A stretch of 64,000 nt of DNA from Siphonodentalium dalli (lineage: Eukaryota > Mollusca > Scaphopoda > Gadilida > Siphonodentaliidae), in NCBI GenBank assembly GCA_032622095.1, contig CP136061.1, positions 25,918,991 through 25,982,990 of the forward strand. Direction: 5' to 3'. The position numbers and the translations under genes were made by a program. Below are positions 1 to 12,084 of the stretch, in pieces (the first letter of the stretch is position 1; the number at the start of each line of letters is the position of its first letter). The notes beneath the pieces were generated by a model that was not told the DNA's origin, made no database searches, and worked only from the letters and a program-made list of their open reading frames with translations.

Positions 1-1224
1 TGGGGAATCGAATGGTGTGCCCTCTATTGTGGACAATTGTTAAGTTAAATTGACGCTATTGTATTGTGCAGCATTGCTTTTGCAGTTATTGAAAGGACCT
101 ATTATTCCGATTCCCCACGAATACTAATCCGAGAAAATACCCAATGTGTCAAAAAATGCATCCCATATTTATAGAACCCATATATAGTCACATGGGGTGA
201 TCACAAATGTCACCGATACTTCCGCACATATGTTCACAAATACGATATGGCCAAATAACCTCACGATTAGCGCTAATATGTGAGTTATTATTTCAATTCC
301 CCACCAAAACTAAATCCTAGGTAGCTACCATATATAGGAGTCAATCTTACGCGATATTGGGGAAATTGTCGGGTTTCGTTTCAATGGGGAATAGAATGGT
401 GTGCCCTCTATTGTGGACAATCATTAAGTTAAATGGACGCTATTGTATTGTGCAGCCTTGCTTTTACAGTTATTGATAATTTTAAGTGAGATTTTGTCCC
501 ATTATGGGCTCACAGAGAGCAGTACAGTTCAATCATTTATAATCTGGCTACCTTATATGCGAGCCAGGATTCAGAAAAACCGATCGTGATTTTACGTAAA
601 ACGCTATCAATGCGAATTCGTTGGACATTGCGACACCAAATTATGAATGGACGTTCATATGGCCACCGGCCACCTTATGTAATCGACCGATCCAAGAAAT
701 TTCGTTCGGAAGAACCCGGATTAGGCCGGATATCATCGCTATTATTATGATATAGAGAGTAATCAATTGGGTGACAACCCCCCCCCCCCCCCATTTCGGG
801 GATGGTGGGATGTAATTATGCGTATTTGAGGCGGCCACCCACCCTCGCCGTCAAATCACCGATCCGAAAAAAACCCGTTCAAAAAGGACCTATTATTCCG
901 ATTCCCCACGAATACTAAATTCGAGAAAATCCCCAATGTGACAAAAAATGCATCCCATATTTATAAAACCCACCCATAGTCACACGGGGAGATCACAAAT
1001 GTCACCGATACTTCCGCACATATGTTCACAAATACGATATGGCCAAATAACCTCACGATTAGCGCTAATATGTGAGTTATTATTTCAATTCCCCACCAAA
1101 ACTAAACCCTAGGTAGTTACCATATATAGGAGTCAATCTTATGCGATATTGGGGAATTTGTCGGGTTTCGTTTCAATGGGGAATCGATTGGTGTGTCCTC
1201 TATTGTGGACAATTATTAAGTTAA

Positions 1225-1542
1225 ATGGACGCTATTGTATTGTGCAGCCTTACTTTTGCAGTTATTATTAATTTTAAGTGGGGTTTTGTCCCATTATGGG
1301 CGCACAGAGAACATTACAGTTCAATTATTTCTAACCTGGCTACCATATATGCGAGCCAGCATTCAACAAAACCGATCGGGATTGTACATAAAACGCTGTC
1401 ACTGCGAATTCTTTGGACATTCCGACACCAAATTATGAGTGGACGTTTATATGGCCACCGTCCACCTTATGTAATCGACCGATCCAAGAAATTTCGTTCG
1501 GAAGAACCCGGATTAGGCCAGATATCATCGCTATTATTATGA
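1225..1542 (+). other. open frame recurring in satellite monomers (105 codons)
   Basis: A frame beginning MDAIVLCSL stays open for 105 codons here and at 5130-5447 and 5920-6237; a 109-codon variant lies at 6704-7033. The copy near 431 carries TGA where the 5130 copy has TGG, and the copies at 3740 and 4524 are broken. It begins and ends inside the tandem monomer and resembles no family I know. The likeliest reading is a chance open frame in a satellite; a short encoded peptide is possible but unsupported. Confidence 0.25.
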
Positions 1543-1796
1543 TATAGAGAGTTATCAATTGGGTGCCACCCCCCCCCCCCCTCATTTCTGTGAGGGTGGA
1601 ATGTATCTATGGGTATTTGAGGCGGCCACCCACACTCGTTGTCAAATCACCGATCCGAGAAAAGCCGTTCAAAAGGGACGTGTTATTCCGATTTCCCACG
1701 AATACTAAATTCGAGAAAATCCCCAATGTGACAATAAATGCATCCCATATTATAGAACCCATCTATAGTCACACGGGGCGATCATAAATATCACCG

Positions 1797-3497
1797 ATGG
1801 GGTGAAAATGGGGTACTGAACATTTTCGAGAACGGTAAAGATTTCGACCGATTTGACGGCATGGGTCGGTGGCCAGCCACAAATACACCATAGGAAACCC
1901 CCGACCCCACCAATCACCCCGGTGGTACCCGTCCGAGGGGGGGGGGGGTGAAAATGGGTTATGGAATATTTTCGATAACGGAAAAGATTTCGACCGATTT
2001 TACGACATGGGTCGGTGACCCGCCCCAAATACACCCTAGAAGCACACAGACCCCCCCCCCCCCCCATCGTTCACCACGGGGGTACACCCCAAGGTGATGA
2101 GCATGTGGTATGGACCATTTTCGAGAACGTTACGGATTTCGACCGATTTGGCGGTATGAGTGGGTGGCCTGCCACAAACACACCCTACACACACCCAACC
2201 CTCATCATCACCCGTGGGAGGTAGGCTACCACCCAAGGGGGTAAATATGGGGTATGGACCATTTTTGAGAACGGTAAGGATTTCAACTGATTTGACGGCG
2301 TGGGTGGGTGGCCAGCCACAAATACACACGAGAAACACACCTACCCCAACCATCATCCCCTGGGGTACCACCCGAGGGGGTAAAACTGGAGTATGGAAAT
2401 ATTCGAGAACCGTAAGTATTTCAACCGATTTGACGTTATGGGCGGGTGGCACACCCCAAATACACAATAGAAACACCCCACAACCGGGGGTACCACCCGA
2501 TGGGTGAAAATGGGGTATGGACCATTTTCGAGAACGGTAAGGATTTCGACCGATTTGTCGTCATGGGTGGGTGGCCCGCCCAAAATACAAACTAGAAACA
2601 CCCGAACTCCACCCATCACCCGGGGTGGGGGGTAACAATCCAAGGGGGTGAACATTGGGTATGGACCATTTTCGAGAACGGTAAGTATTTCGACCAATTT
2701 GACGGCAATTCGGGTGGGTGGCCTGCATGAAATACATCACAGAAAAACCACACCAACCTGTCAGCTGGGGGTACCACGCAAGGGGGTGAACATGAGGTAT
2801 CGACCATTTTCGAAAAGGAAAGGATTTCGACCGATTTGACTAGATGGGAGGGTGGCCCGCCAAAACCACACCATCGAAACACCCCGACACCACCAATCAC
2901 AACCGGAGGTACCAGCCCGAGGGGGTAAAAATTGGGTATGGACCATTTTCGAGAATTGTAAAGATTTCGACCGATTTGACGGCATGGATCGGTGGCCACC
3001 CCGAGATGAAAATGGGGTATGGACCATTTTCGAGAAAGCTAAGGACTTCAACCGATTTGATGGCATGGGTGGGTGGCCCACCCCAAATACACCATAGAAA
3101 CACCTCGACCCCACCAATCAGCCCGGAGGTACCAGCCCGAGGGTGTGAAAATGGGGTATGAAACATTTTCGAAAACGGTAAGGATTTCAACCGATTTGAC
3201 GGCATGGGTCGGTGGCCAGCCACAAATACACCATAGGAAACCCCCGACCCCACCAATCACCCCGGTGGTACCCGCCCCAGGGGGGTGGAAATGGGATATG
3301 GAATATTTTCCACAAGGGAAAAGATTTCGATGGATTTGACAGCATGGGTCGGTGACCCGCCCCAAATACACCATAGAAACACCCAGACCCCATCCTTCAC
3401 CACGGTGTCCCGCCCCAAATACACCCAAGAAATACCCCGATCCCCACCCATCACCACGGGAGTACCACCTGCGGGGGTGAAAATGTGGTATGGACCA
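1797..3497. repeat. 141-bp minisatellite inserted in the satellite
   Basis: About twelve units share a core close to TTTCGACCGATTTGACGGCA, found near 1849, 1989, 2130, 2279, 2427, 2541, 2687, 2823, 2964, 3045, 3186 and 3326. Spacing is mostly 136-149 bp, with two shortened units (114 and 81 bp). Units include C-rich and G-rich blocks such as GGGGGTGAAAATGGGGTATG. The array interrupts a satellite monomer: the matching monomer at 6480 continues without it. The long frames on both strands across it arise from the repeat. Confidence 0.9.
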
Positions 3498-6400
3498 GAT
3501 TTATAGAACCCATCTATAGTCACACGGGGCGATCACAAATGTCACCGATACTTCCTCACGATTAGCGCTAATATGTGAGTTATTATTTCAATTCCCCACC
3601 AAAACTAAATCCTAGGTAGCTACCATATATAGGAGTCAACCTGACGCGATATTGGGGAATTTGTCGGGTTTCGTTTCAATGGGGAATCGATTGGTGTGCC
3701 CTCTATTGTGGACAATTATTAAGTTAAATAGATTCTATTGTGTTTTGCAGCCGTGCTTTTGCAGTTATTGATAATTTTGAGTGGGGTTTTGTCCCATTAT
3801 GGGCACACAGAGAGCACTGCGGTTCATTCACTTCTAATCTGGCTACCAAATATATGCGAGCTAGGATTCAGCAAATCCGATCCCGATTTTACGACGTAAA
3901 ACGCCGTCCCTGCGAATTATTTGGACATTGCGACACCATTTTATGAGTGAACGTTCATATGGCCACCGGTCACCTTATGTAATCGAACGATCCAAGAAAT
4001 CTCGTTCGGAAGAACCCGGATTAGGCCGGATATCATCGCTATTATTATGATATAGAGAGTAATCAATTGGGTGACAACCACCGCCCCCCCATTTCGGGGA
4101 TGGTGGGATGTAATTATGTGTAATTAAGGCGGCCACCCACCCTCGCCGTCAAATCACCGATCCGAAAAAAACCCGTTCAAAAAGGACCTATTATTCCGAT
4201 TCCCCACGAATATTAAATTCGAGAAAATCCCCAATGTGACAAAAATGCATCCCATATTTATAGAACCAATCTATATAGTCACACGGGGCGATCACAAATG
4301 TCACCGATACTTCCGCACATATGTTCACAAATACGATATGGCCAAATAACCTCACGATTAGCGCTAATATGTAAGTTATTATTTCAATTCCCCACCAAAA
4401 CGAAACCCTAGGTAGCTACCATATATAGGAGTCAATCTTACGCGATATTGGGGAATTAGTCGGGTTTCGTTTCAATGGGAAATCGATTGGTGTGCCCTCT
4501 ATTCTGGACAATTATTAAGTTAAATGGACGCTATTGTATTGTGCAGCCTTGCTTTTGCAGTTATTGATAATTTTAAGTGGGGTTTTGTCCCATTATGGGC
4601 GCACAGAGAGCAGTACAGTTCAATCATTTTTAAACTGGCTACCATATATAGGAGCCAATCTTACGCGATATTGGGGAATTTGTCGGGTTTCGTTTCAATG
4701 GGGAATCGAATGGTGTGCCCTCTATTGTGGACAATTGTTAAGTTAAATTGACGCTATTGTATTGTGCAGCATTGCTTTTGCAGTTATTGAAAGGACCTAT
4801 TATTCCGATTCCCCACGAATACTAATCCGAGAAATACCCAATGTGACAAAAAATGCATCCCATATTTATAGAACCCATATATAGTCACACGGGGTGATCA
4901 CAAATGTCACCGATACTTCCGCACATATGTTCACAAATACGATATGGCCAAATAACCTCACGATTAGCGCTAATATGTGAGTTATTATTTCAATTCCCCA
5001 CCAAAACTAAATCCTAGGTAGCTACCATATATAGGAGTCAATCTTACGCGATATTGGGGAAATTGTCGGGTTTCGTTTCAATGGGGAATAGAATGGTGTG
5101 CCCTCTATTGTGGACAATCATTAAGTTAAATGGACGCTATTGTATTGTGCAGCCTTGCTTTTACAGTTATTGATAATTTTAAGTGGGATTTTGTCCCATT
5201 ATGGGCTCGCAGAGAGCAGTACAGTTCAATCATTTATAATCTGGCTACCTTATATGCGAGCCAGGATTCAGAAAAACCGATCGCGATTTTACGTAAAACG
5301 CTATCAATGCGAATTCTTTGGACATTGCGACACCAAATTATGAATGGACGTTCATATGGCCACCGGCCACCTTATGTAATCGACCGATCCAAGAAATTTC
5401 GTTCGGAAGAACCCGGATTAGGCCGGATATCATCGCTATTATTATGATATAGAGAGTAATCAATTGGGTGACAACCCCCCCCCCCCCATTTCGGGGATGG
5501 TGGGATGTAATTATGTGTATTTGAGGCGGCCACCCACCCTCGCCGTCAAATCACCGATCCGAAAAAAACCCGTTCAAAAAGGACCTATTATTCCGATTCC
5601 CCACGAATACTAAATTCGAGAAAATCCCCAATGTGACAAAAAATGCATCCCATATTTATAAAACCCACCCATAGTCACACGGGGCGATCACAAATGTCAC
5701 CGATACTTCCGCACATATGTTCACAAATACGATATGGCCAAATAACCTCACGATTAGCGCTAATATGTGAGTTATTATTTCAATTCCCCACCAAAACTAA
5801 ACCCTAGGTAGCTACCATATATAGGAGTCAATCTTATGCGATATTGGGGAATTTGTCGGGTTTCGTTTCAATGGGGAATCGATTGGTGTGTCCTCTATTG
5901 ACGACAATTATTAAGTTAAATGGACGCTATTGTATTGTGCAGCCTTACTTTTGCAGTTATTATTAATTTTAAGTGGGGTTTTGTCCCATTATGGGCGCAC
6001 AGAGAACATTACAGTTCAATTATTTCTAACCTGGCTACCATATATGCGAGCCAGCATTCAACAAAACCGATCGGGATTGTACATAAAACGCTGTCACTGC
6101 GAATTCTTTGGACATTGCGACACCAAATTATGAGTGGACGTTTATATGGCCACCGTCCACCTTATGTAATCGACCGATCCAAGAAATTTCGTTCGGAAGA
6201 ACCCGGATTAGGCCAGATATCATCGCTATTATTATGATATAGAGAGTTATCAATTGGGTGCCACCCTCCCCCCATTTCTGTGAGGGTGGAATGTATCTAT
6301 GGGTATTTGAGGCGGCCACCCACAATTGTCGTCAAATCACCGATCCGAGAAAAGCCGTTCAAAAAGGACGTGTTATTCCGATTTCCCACGAATACTAAAT

Positions 6401-7020
6401 TCGAGAAAATCCCCAATGTGACAATAAATGCATCCCATATTATAGAACCCATCTATAGTCACACGGGGCGATCATAAATATCACCGATGCTTCCGCACAT
6501 ATGTTCACCGATGCGATATGGCCAAATAACCTCACGATTAGCGCTAATATGTGAGTTATTATTTCAATTCCCCACCAAAACTAAACCCTAGGTAGCTACC
6601 ATATATAGGAGTCAATCTTATCCGATATTGGGGAAATTGTCGGGTTTCGTTTCAATGGGGAATTGATTGGTGCGCCCTCTATTGTGGACAATTATTAAGT
6701 TAAATGGACGCTATTGTATTGTGCAGCCTTGCTTTTGCAGTTATTGATAATTTTAATTGGGGATTTGTCCCATTAAGGGCGCACAGAGGGCACTACAGTT
6801 CAATCATTTCTAACCTGGCTACCATATATGCGAGCCAGGATTCAGCAAAACCGATCGCGATTTTACGTAAAACGCTGTCACTGCGAATTCTTTGGACATT
6901 GCGACACCAAATTATGAGTGGACGTTCATATGGCCACCGTCCACCTTATGTAATCGACCGATCCAAGAAATCCCGCTCGAAAAAGCCCGGATCAGGCGGA
7001 TCAGCGTCGCTCGCTCCGGG

Positions 7021-7764
7021 GATTGGGGAATAATTTTTAACCCGCAATTTTTGAGTTCTCAATTTTTTCCCCATTTCGGGTCCTAATAATTTTTGCAGGA
7101 ATGACATCGTAAGGTCTCGACACGCGTTTTAAACAAACTTTTTTTTTTTTTTTAACCGGCGGATCGGATTTTAGGATCCTAAAAACAGAATTCCCCGATT
7201 TTCGTGATTTTCGGATTCGAAAAAAACCCGGAAGGCGTCTTTTGCCGGCAAATCGGTTTCTCATCCCCGAAAGAGCTATCGAAACTCTTTCGAATGACGC
7301 TTTGACCTGAATTTATAGGATCCGTTGGAGATCCTCTATATATAAGACATTTTAGACAAATTACGCGTAATATATTCCTAATACATGTAACTAATTTCCG
7401 TGTTTAGATCTTTCTAAGATGTCTTCAGTTTTAGACATTTAATTCATTTGATTTATATCTATCATATATGTTCTTGAATTGAATTGTTTAATGCGTAAAG
7501 CCACCATTTAATGTGGAACATACACACACATATATACACTATGTACCTGTATGTACATGAGGTATTTCAATAAGCATTTTAGTATCATATTACATATACG
7601 TTATGTAAATCACGAATCTCTCTGTCGATCGACTCACACAAATAGTGATACATATATAATAACTGAAATAAATTACATGTAAATGCTGTCAATAGTTTTT
7701 CTGAAGGCTAATTTCAGAAATATACTCACCCTTTTCACGAGCGCGATATTAGCTCTATAGATAT
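7021..7764. other. unassigned AT-rich sequence after the satellite
   Basis: After the last monomer there is a short GC-richer junction with a poly-T tract near 7140-7154, then AT-rich sequence. I see no gene, RNA or structured repeat. Confidence 0.5.
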
Positions 7765-7975
7765 CAAGCCATAAAACTTTTCTTGCGTTGGAGATAGCCA
7801 ATTGTATTCTGGAATGTTCAGTTCTCGGATATCTCTAAATTCATCACATGTCGGTAGAAGATGACACTCATCCCCTATCCCGTTACTCAGGTATTACAAG
7901 GTATACTGTTGCGCCACCGCCCTTTTTCAATGGGGAGTCGGTGGTTTGCCTTTCTAAATTTCACCATATAAGGGA
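7765..7975 (-). mobile_element. non-LTR retrotransposon 3'-end relic
   Basis: The minus strand matches, with many changes, the 3' coding end of the retrotransposon at 26604-28335. The parts that encode the zinc-knuckle-like tail and the block before it can be aligned (a GGAGTCGGTGG block here against GGTAATCGATG near 26870). All reading frames are broken. It is a diverged dead copy upstream of the lipase-like exons. Confidence 0.6.
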
Positions 7976-8269
7976 TCAGATGATCTGGCAAGTGAAGCAA
8001 ATACCGGCTAATAAAAGGGCTGGTTTTCATATTTCTGTAAAAATAAAGTTGGTCGTGATGAACAAGATGATTCTAAATCGATAAAAAGATTAGTCCAATG
8101 CTGCTTGATAAGAAAGGTCTGAATATTGCGAGTGTCCTGTTTAGATAAAGTGGACTGTGAATCCCAGGTAGAGCATAGCATTTTGAAACAATGTATTGAC
8201 ACACACTATACATACGACGAATTTAGGTTTGTTTGTTCTAATTTGACAACGTTGATTGCGTAATTTCAG

Positions 8270-8393
8270 GTACAGGTTGGCCCCTGAACGCCCATTCCCA
8301 ATACCGCATTGGATGACTGTTTGACGGCAACTAAACATTTCATAACAAACGCTGAAAAATACGATGCTGATTCCACCAGAATAGGCGTATCAG
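8270..8393 (+). pseudogene. AADAC/NCEH1-like esterase, upstream exon with a frameshift
   Basis: The exon follows an acceptor (TTTCAG, ending 8269) and ends at a donor (G|GTAAG, 8394). Translation gives YRLAPERPFPIP, then after a one-base slip ALDDCLTATKHF and RIGVSG. These are the conserved blocks that precede the nucleophile elbow in arylacetamide deacetylase and neutral cholesterol ester hydrolase, which are alpha/beta-hydrolases of the hormone-sensitive lipase family. Without the slip the frame hits TGA right after PHWMTV. The exon ends in phase 1, which fits the exon at 9046. No HGGG oxyanion-hole exon was found upstream in this window. The one-base loss near CCGCATTGG suggests a pseudogene or a sequence error. 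Confidence 0.75.
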
Positions 8394-9045
8394 GTAAGAC
8401 ATATAATGTGCACAACACTCCAAGTGCTTGCACAAAGTGAAGAATTTGGTGAGTGAGTGAAGCTTTTTATTTTCCTAAGAATTGTAGAAAGTAATGGATG
8501 TACATGTATAGATAATGTTACGAGTTGAATAAATTTTCCAAGCAATCAATAGCATATATATCCTCAGTATACAATGCATTTTAGTCATTATAGTTTCAAC
8601 AGAATGTTATTCGAATTTTCTTTGAAGCGTACTCCTAATTAAAGATACATAATCCTAAATAATATTTCTTTGGCTTCGGGGGTAAAAAATATTTTATTAG
8701 AGTCGAGGAACCCACCCGTCAAATCTCAGAGTTATCAGGTATCGATGTTTCAATCTGTTCATGTTCACCACATGGAATATTTGGCGGCCTAGGAAATATT
8801 CGACGAGCCGACCAAATTTGGTTGAACAAAATGTTGCCAGTACTATATAACACGTTTTGGAACAGTTTATACCAGAGTTTACAGTGATTAGCGTTATTTG
8901 TTGGTAATTAATCGGTTGTGATAATTAAAGCGCCTTTTGAAGAAATGTTGTTGGAATATGATGATAGGACCGTCGAATCGGATTGTGTGCCGTTAAACTA
9001 TTTACGGAAACGATGATGGTTTCACAATAACGTGCCCTTTTGCAG
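8394..9045 (+). other. intron of the esterase-like gene
   Basis: It lies between the donor GTAAG at 8394 and the acceptor TTTTGCAG ending at 9045. It contains a MITE fragment at about 8636-8750 and otherwise AT-rich sequence. Confidence 0.7.
8636..8750. mobile_element. fragment of a TTAA-type MITE
   Basis: The block with CTTTGGCTTCGGGGGTAAAA followed by a GTCGAGGAACCC segment matches one arm of the inverted-repeat element at 58549-59008, and matches 61640-61741 in inverted orientation. Only one arm is present. Confidence 0.55.
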
Positions 9046-9641
9046 GTGACAGTGCTGGAGGCAACTTGGCTGCTGCTGTTTCACAAGCTCTCTCAAAAGG
9101 ACCAACAGAATTTGCTGTCATCGACCACCAAATACTCATCTACCCCATCCTACAAGCGTTCGACTTCAAAACGTCGTCAAAAATAAACAACAGTGATTAC
9201 TTGCTTCCGCTTCTTAGTACACGATCATGCGCAAAGTATTGGCTGCTATATTACAAGGGCGTGGCAGCGTTAGATCGCATTGATGACCTATTGGCTAATC
9301 GCCACATCAGTAAAGATCTGTTGAACTCAAAATACGCCGATTATGTAAATCATGAGTTACTTCCCACCAGATACCAATTCGATCGTCTTGCAGAAGATCA
9401 TTTTATACCGGAAGTTGACGCTGAGTTTTCGAAGGATTTCTGGAAGATATTAAATAATGAATCTTATTCGCCATTGATGGCAGACGATCTATCGGAGTTG
9501 CCGCCCACAATGATAATCACTGCCGAGTTTGACCCTCTTAGAGACGATGGTCTCATGTACGCAAGGCGATTGGGTGATGCTGGGGTCACAGTTAATCTGT
9601 ATCAAGTCAAAGGCGGTTTCCATGGTTACATCTCTGGATGA
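9046..9641 (+). pseudogene. AADAC/NCEH1-like esterase, catalytic exon with early TGA
   Basis: The exon starts at the acceptor ending 9045, and G|GT joins the upstream exon to rebuild GDSAGGNLAAAV, the nucleophile elbow (Ser codon 9051-9053). FDPLRDDG supplies the likely catalytic Asp (codon 9531-9533) and FHG the His (9621-9623), so the whole hydrolase triad is present. Members of this family hydrolyse acyl esters and usually sit on the ER membrane. The frame stops at TGA (9639-9641) just after HGYISG. It then stays open in the same frame for 27 codons, including a C-terminal-helix-like DEIVNFLKIAH, to TAA at 9723-9725. The normal end is therefore probably 9725 and the TGA is a lesion, an error or a leaky stop. 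Together with the upstream frameshift I favour a decaying gene copy. Confidence 0.85.
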
Positions 9642-9725
9642 ATTGTAAATTTCAAATTACTTGATAACACAATGGATGAAATTGTGAATTTCCTCAAAAT
9701 TGCGCATGGTTTAGAGAACCGATAA

Positions 9726-10132
9726 ACAAGAGGGCACCAAAGAATAATTCTTGTTTCCAACCTTCTTTTATTTTGTTTACATTTTAAATTTTGCACATCA
9801 TAGGCATGTAAGTGAAAGACTTGTTAAAGTACAGGGCGTCATGGTACGCACGGACATAAATTATACTTAATATGGAACTATGAGTAGTTTTGAATATACT
9901 CATCCCCCATACTACACTTGTTCAGAGATGTGCCGATAGATCATATGTTGTTATATGAAGGAACTCTTCATTGATATATGTGACGGCTGAAAAAAGAAAA
10001 GTAATTTGCAGCCGTTGTAGCATTTAGCGAGCATGTGTCGTTTACATTGCGATCGCGTTTCATTATCTGGGATACAACAGAGGAATTTGTGATATTTGTG
10101 ATATAGATTTCTCCTTCCGCTCAACAGGATGT
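9726..10132. other. downstream of the esterase-like gene, nothing assigned
   Basis: AT-rich sequence. I see no clear AATAAA signal close behind the stop, and no repeat or gene. Confidence 0.4.
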
Positions 10133-10255
10133 ATGGTTTCGAGGTTGACATGAGGATTTATCAACCAGAGGAAATTAATATTCACCGAGGCCGCAGGCCG
10201 AGGTGAATATTAACTTCCAAGGGTTGATAAATCCTCATGTCAACCTCGAAACCAT
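10133..10255. mobile_element. foldback element (hairpin, 123 bp)
   Basis: Two arms of roughly 60 bp form a nearly perfect inverted repeat around the centre CGAGGCCGCAGGCCGAGG. The outer ends read ATGGTTTCGAGGTTGACATG and its complement. It is a small non-autonomous MITE-like hairpin; no target duplication could be fixed. Confidence 0.8.
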
Positions 10256-10439
10256 GCAATAAGTGTTTTATTATATGATCCACCAATGTTATCAAGCCAC
10301 AACAACTGTATGAGTATTGTGATTGAACTTCCACAAAAATCCGCTTAAAAATCTGTGAAATTCACCGAGAGATAGAACATTTTTCTACGGAGGACCAAGA
10401 GTGACAGTATTTCGATTGTTGAATTTAGCCTTGAGCTAA

Positions 10440-10681
10440 ATATAATTGACTATATTGAAGGGATGTGCCGTTGCTGTATCTTGGAGAGAGAGACTATTGA
10501 ACAACTACTGTTGGAATGTGAGATCTTAGAGTCGGTCAGAGGGGGTTGTCTTCAACATATCAAGAACATATATGACAAGAAAACCATAGTCAGAAATGGT
10601 AACGCTACCAAGATTATAGTATTACATATAAATAGAAATTATAAAAAATACATAAAATATTTTGATAACAATTGCGTTTAA
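10440..10681 (+). pseudogene. retrotransposon C-terminal fragment
   Basis: The frame contains CRCCILERETIEQLLLEC, which resembles the CxxC...H..C knuckle at the C-terminus of many non-LTR retrotransposon proteins, with Gln where His is expected. Nothing recognisable as reverse transcriptase lies upstream. Its last 36 or so codons (from 10574) also occur at the start of the second and third 3.67-kb units, so the first tandem unit begins inside this fragment. Confidence 0.45.
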
Positions 10682-11230
10682 ACAAGTAATCCTTCAAATT
10701 ATTACTAACAAAGCAAGTAAACGACTGTGGGGTCACTCAACAGATTATAAAGACTTGGACTTAGTATGCTGTAAATACTAAAATTTAAATGAAATAATTA
10801 AAAGATAAAATTTAGCAAGTAGTAAAAGTTAATTTTCTCATTTTTTTTTCGGGTTAAATAAAGCAATAATTTAAATGTAGCATTTGGTTTAAAAAAAATG
10901 ATTGACCGTGGCTCTTCCAATAATTGCGCGACTGACCTGGTCAATTGTTCTTAAGAAGTTGTTTTGAGAATTACTATGGAGGGAAATAGTTATGGCTGTG
11001 GCTTCGCAAGTAATTAACTTGGTGACGTGGTGTTAACAAATCTGAACTCCAGTAAACCAAGGACGCTCCATACCAAATATAAGGTAAATTAATAATTCTT
11101 TAGAAGTTGTTTTAAGATTTACTATGGAGGGAAAGAATTGTGGTGCTGGCTTCGCAACTATTTGACATCATTGTAACAAATATAAATATTAGTCACTCAG
11201 GCAATAGATGTATCTATTCTGTATATTAAG

Positions 11231-11512
11231 TTATTGGGTCTTACGTGTCTTGAGATGTCTAAATAATTTTCGATGGACAGATCGCACAAGGGACCCACGC
11301 CAATCTTCTGTTGGGATTCCAATTGTTGGCTTATTAAATATGCACATATGCTTAAGATACAGTCGCGCACGAAGCACGCTCCCGTAAGTCAGGTTTTGGA
11401 TCCCAGTTAATGAAAATATCATTGAAATAATCGGTTTCCCCCAATAAACATCCATATATTCAATATACATGTTTTGGAGCAGAATTAGGCAGTCCATATT
11501 GGACGCCATCAT
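11231..11512 (-). other. 93-codon frame conserved in all three tandem units
   Basis: The same 93-codon frame, starting MMASNMDCLILL, occurs at 14894-15175 and 18566-18847 with an identical product. Identity is expected from the recent tandem duplication and does not show selection. I recognise no domain. It could be an exon fragment or a chance frame. Confidence 0.25.
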
Positions 11513-11602
11513 GGAATTTATTTTGTTTTGTTTTAATTTTCACACATATTTATTAGTTATGTGGATGGAGTTCTCATTAAACCTCACATCCTTATATTGG
11601 TT

Positions 11603-12084
11603 ACAGTAATTGCCCAAAGTAATTGACCACTTAACCAGATCAGACTTATTGGTAATTTTTCAGGATTTAAAATCCTGAAAAATTACAAATAATTCTGCTC
11701 TGGTTAAGTGGTCAATTACTTTGAACATTACTGTATGAGGATTGAGTTATCATTAAACCTCAAATCCTTATATTGGTTACAGTAATGCCCAAAGTAATTG
11801 ACCACTTAACCACAGCAGAATTATGGGTATTTTTTCAGCATTTAAAATCCTGATAAATTACCCATTATTCTGCTGTGCTTAAGTGGTCAATTACTTTGAA
11901 CATTACTGTATGAGGATTGAGTTATCATTAAACCTCAAATCCTTATATTGGTTACAGTAATGCCCAAAGTAATTGACCACTTAACCACAGCATAATTATG
12001 GGTAATTTTTCAGGATTTAAAATCATGAAAAAATACCCATAATTTTGCTGTGGTTAAGTGATCAATTACTTTGGACATTACTGT
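11603..12084. mobile_element. three tandem hairpin MITEs in copy 1
   Basis: Three palindromes of about 131 bp (11603-11735, 11779-11910, 11954-12084) are spaced 175-176 bp apart. Each has ends ACAGTAATGCCCAAAG-like and its complement and a centre TTTAAAATCCTGAAAAATTA-like. Equivalent sets lie at 15266-15747 and 18938-19243 (two only). They share termini with the element at 47852-48055, so they belong to one MITE family amplified in tandem. Confidence 0.85.

Larger units (their letters stand above)
1..7020. repeat. ~790-bp satellite array with higher-order duplication
   Basis: Monomers share a landmark GACGCTATTG followed by a GTGCAGC block at about 51, 432, 1226, 3729, 4525, 4748, 5131, 5921 and 6705; full spacings are 784-796 bp and shortened ones occur. 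Each full monomer also carries the palindrome ATTAGCGCTAAT, a poly-C tract and a GGTAGCTACC-like block. Positions 1-1796 match 4699-6489 closely, including the same internal deletion joint just after the landmark at about 51 and 4748, so a block near 4.7 kb was duplicated as a whole. The array ends near 7020, where the last monomer runs into unrelated sequence. No gene is expected here. Confidence 0.9.

Noticed and set aside
2036-3428. Many overlapping minus-strand frames as proteins
   Set aside because: They follow the 141-bp minisatellite, whose unit length is a multiple of three (47 codons), so frames stay open by periodicity.
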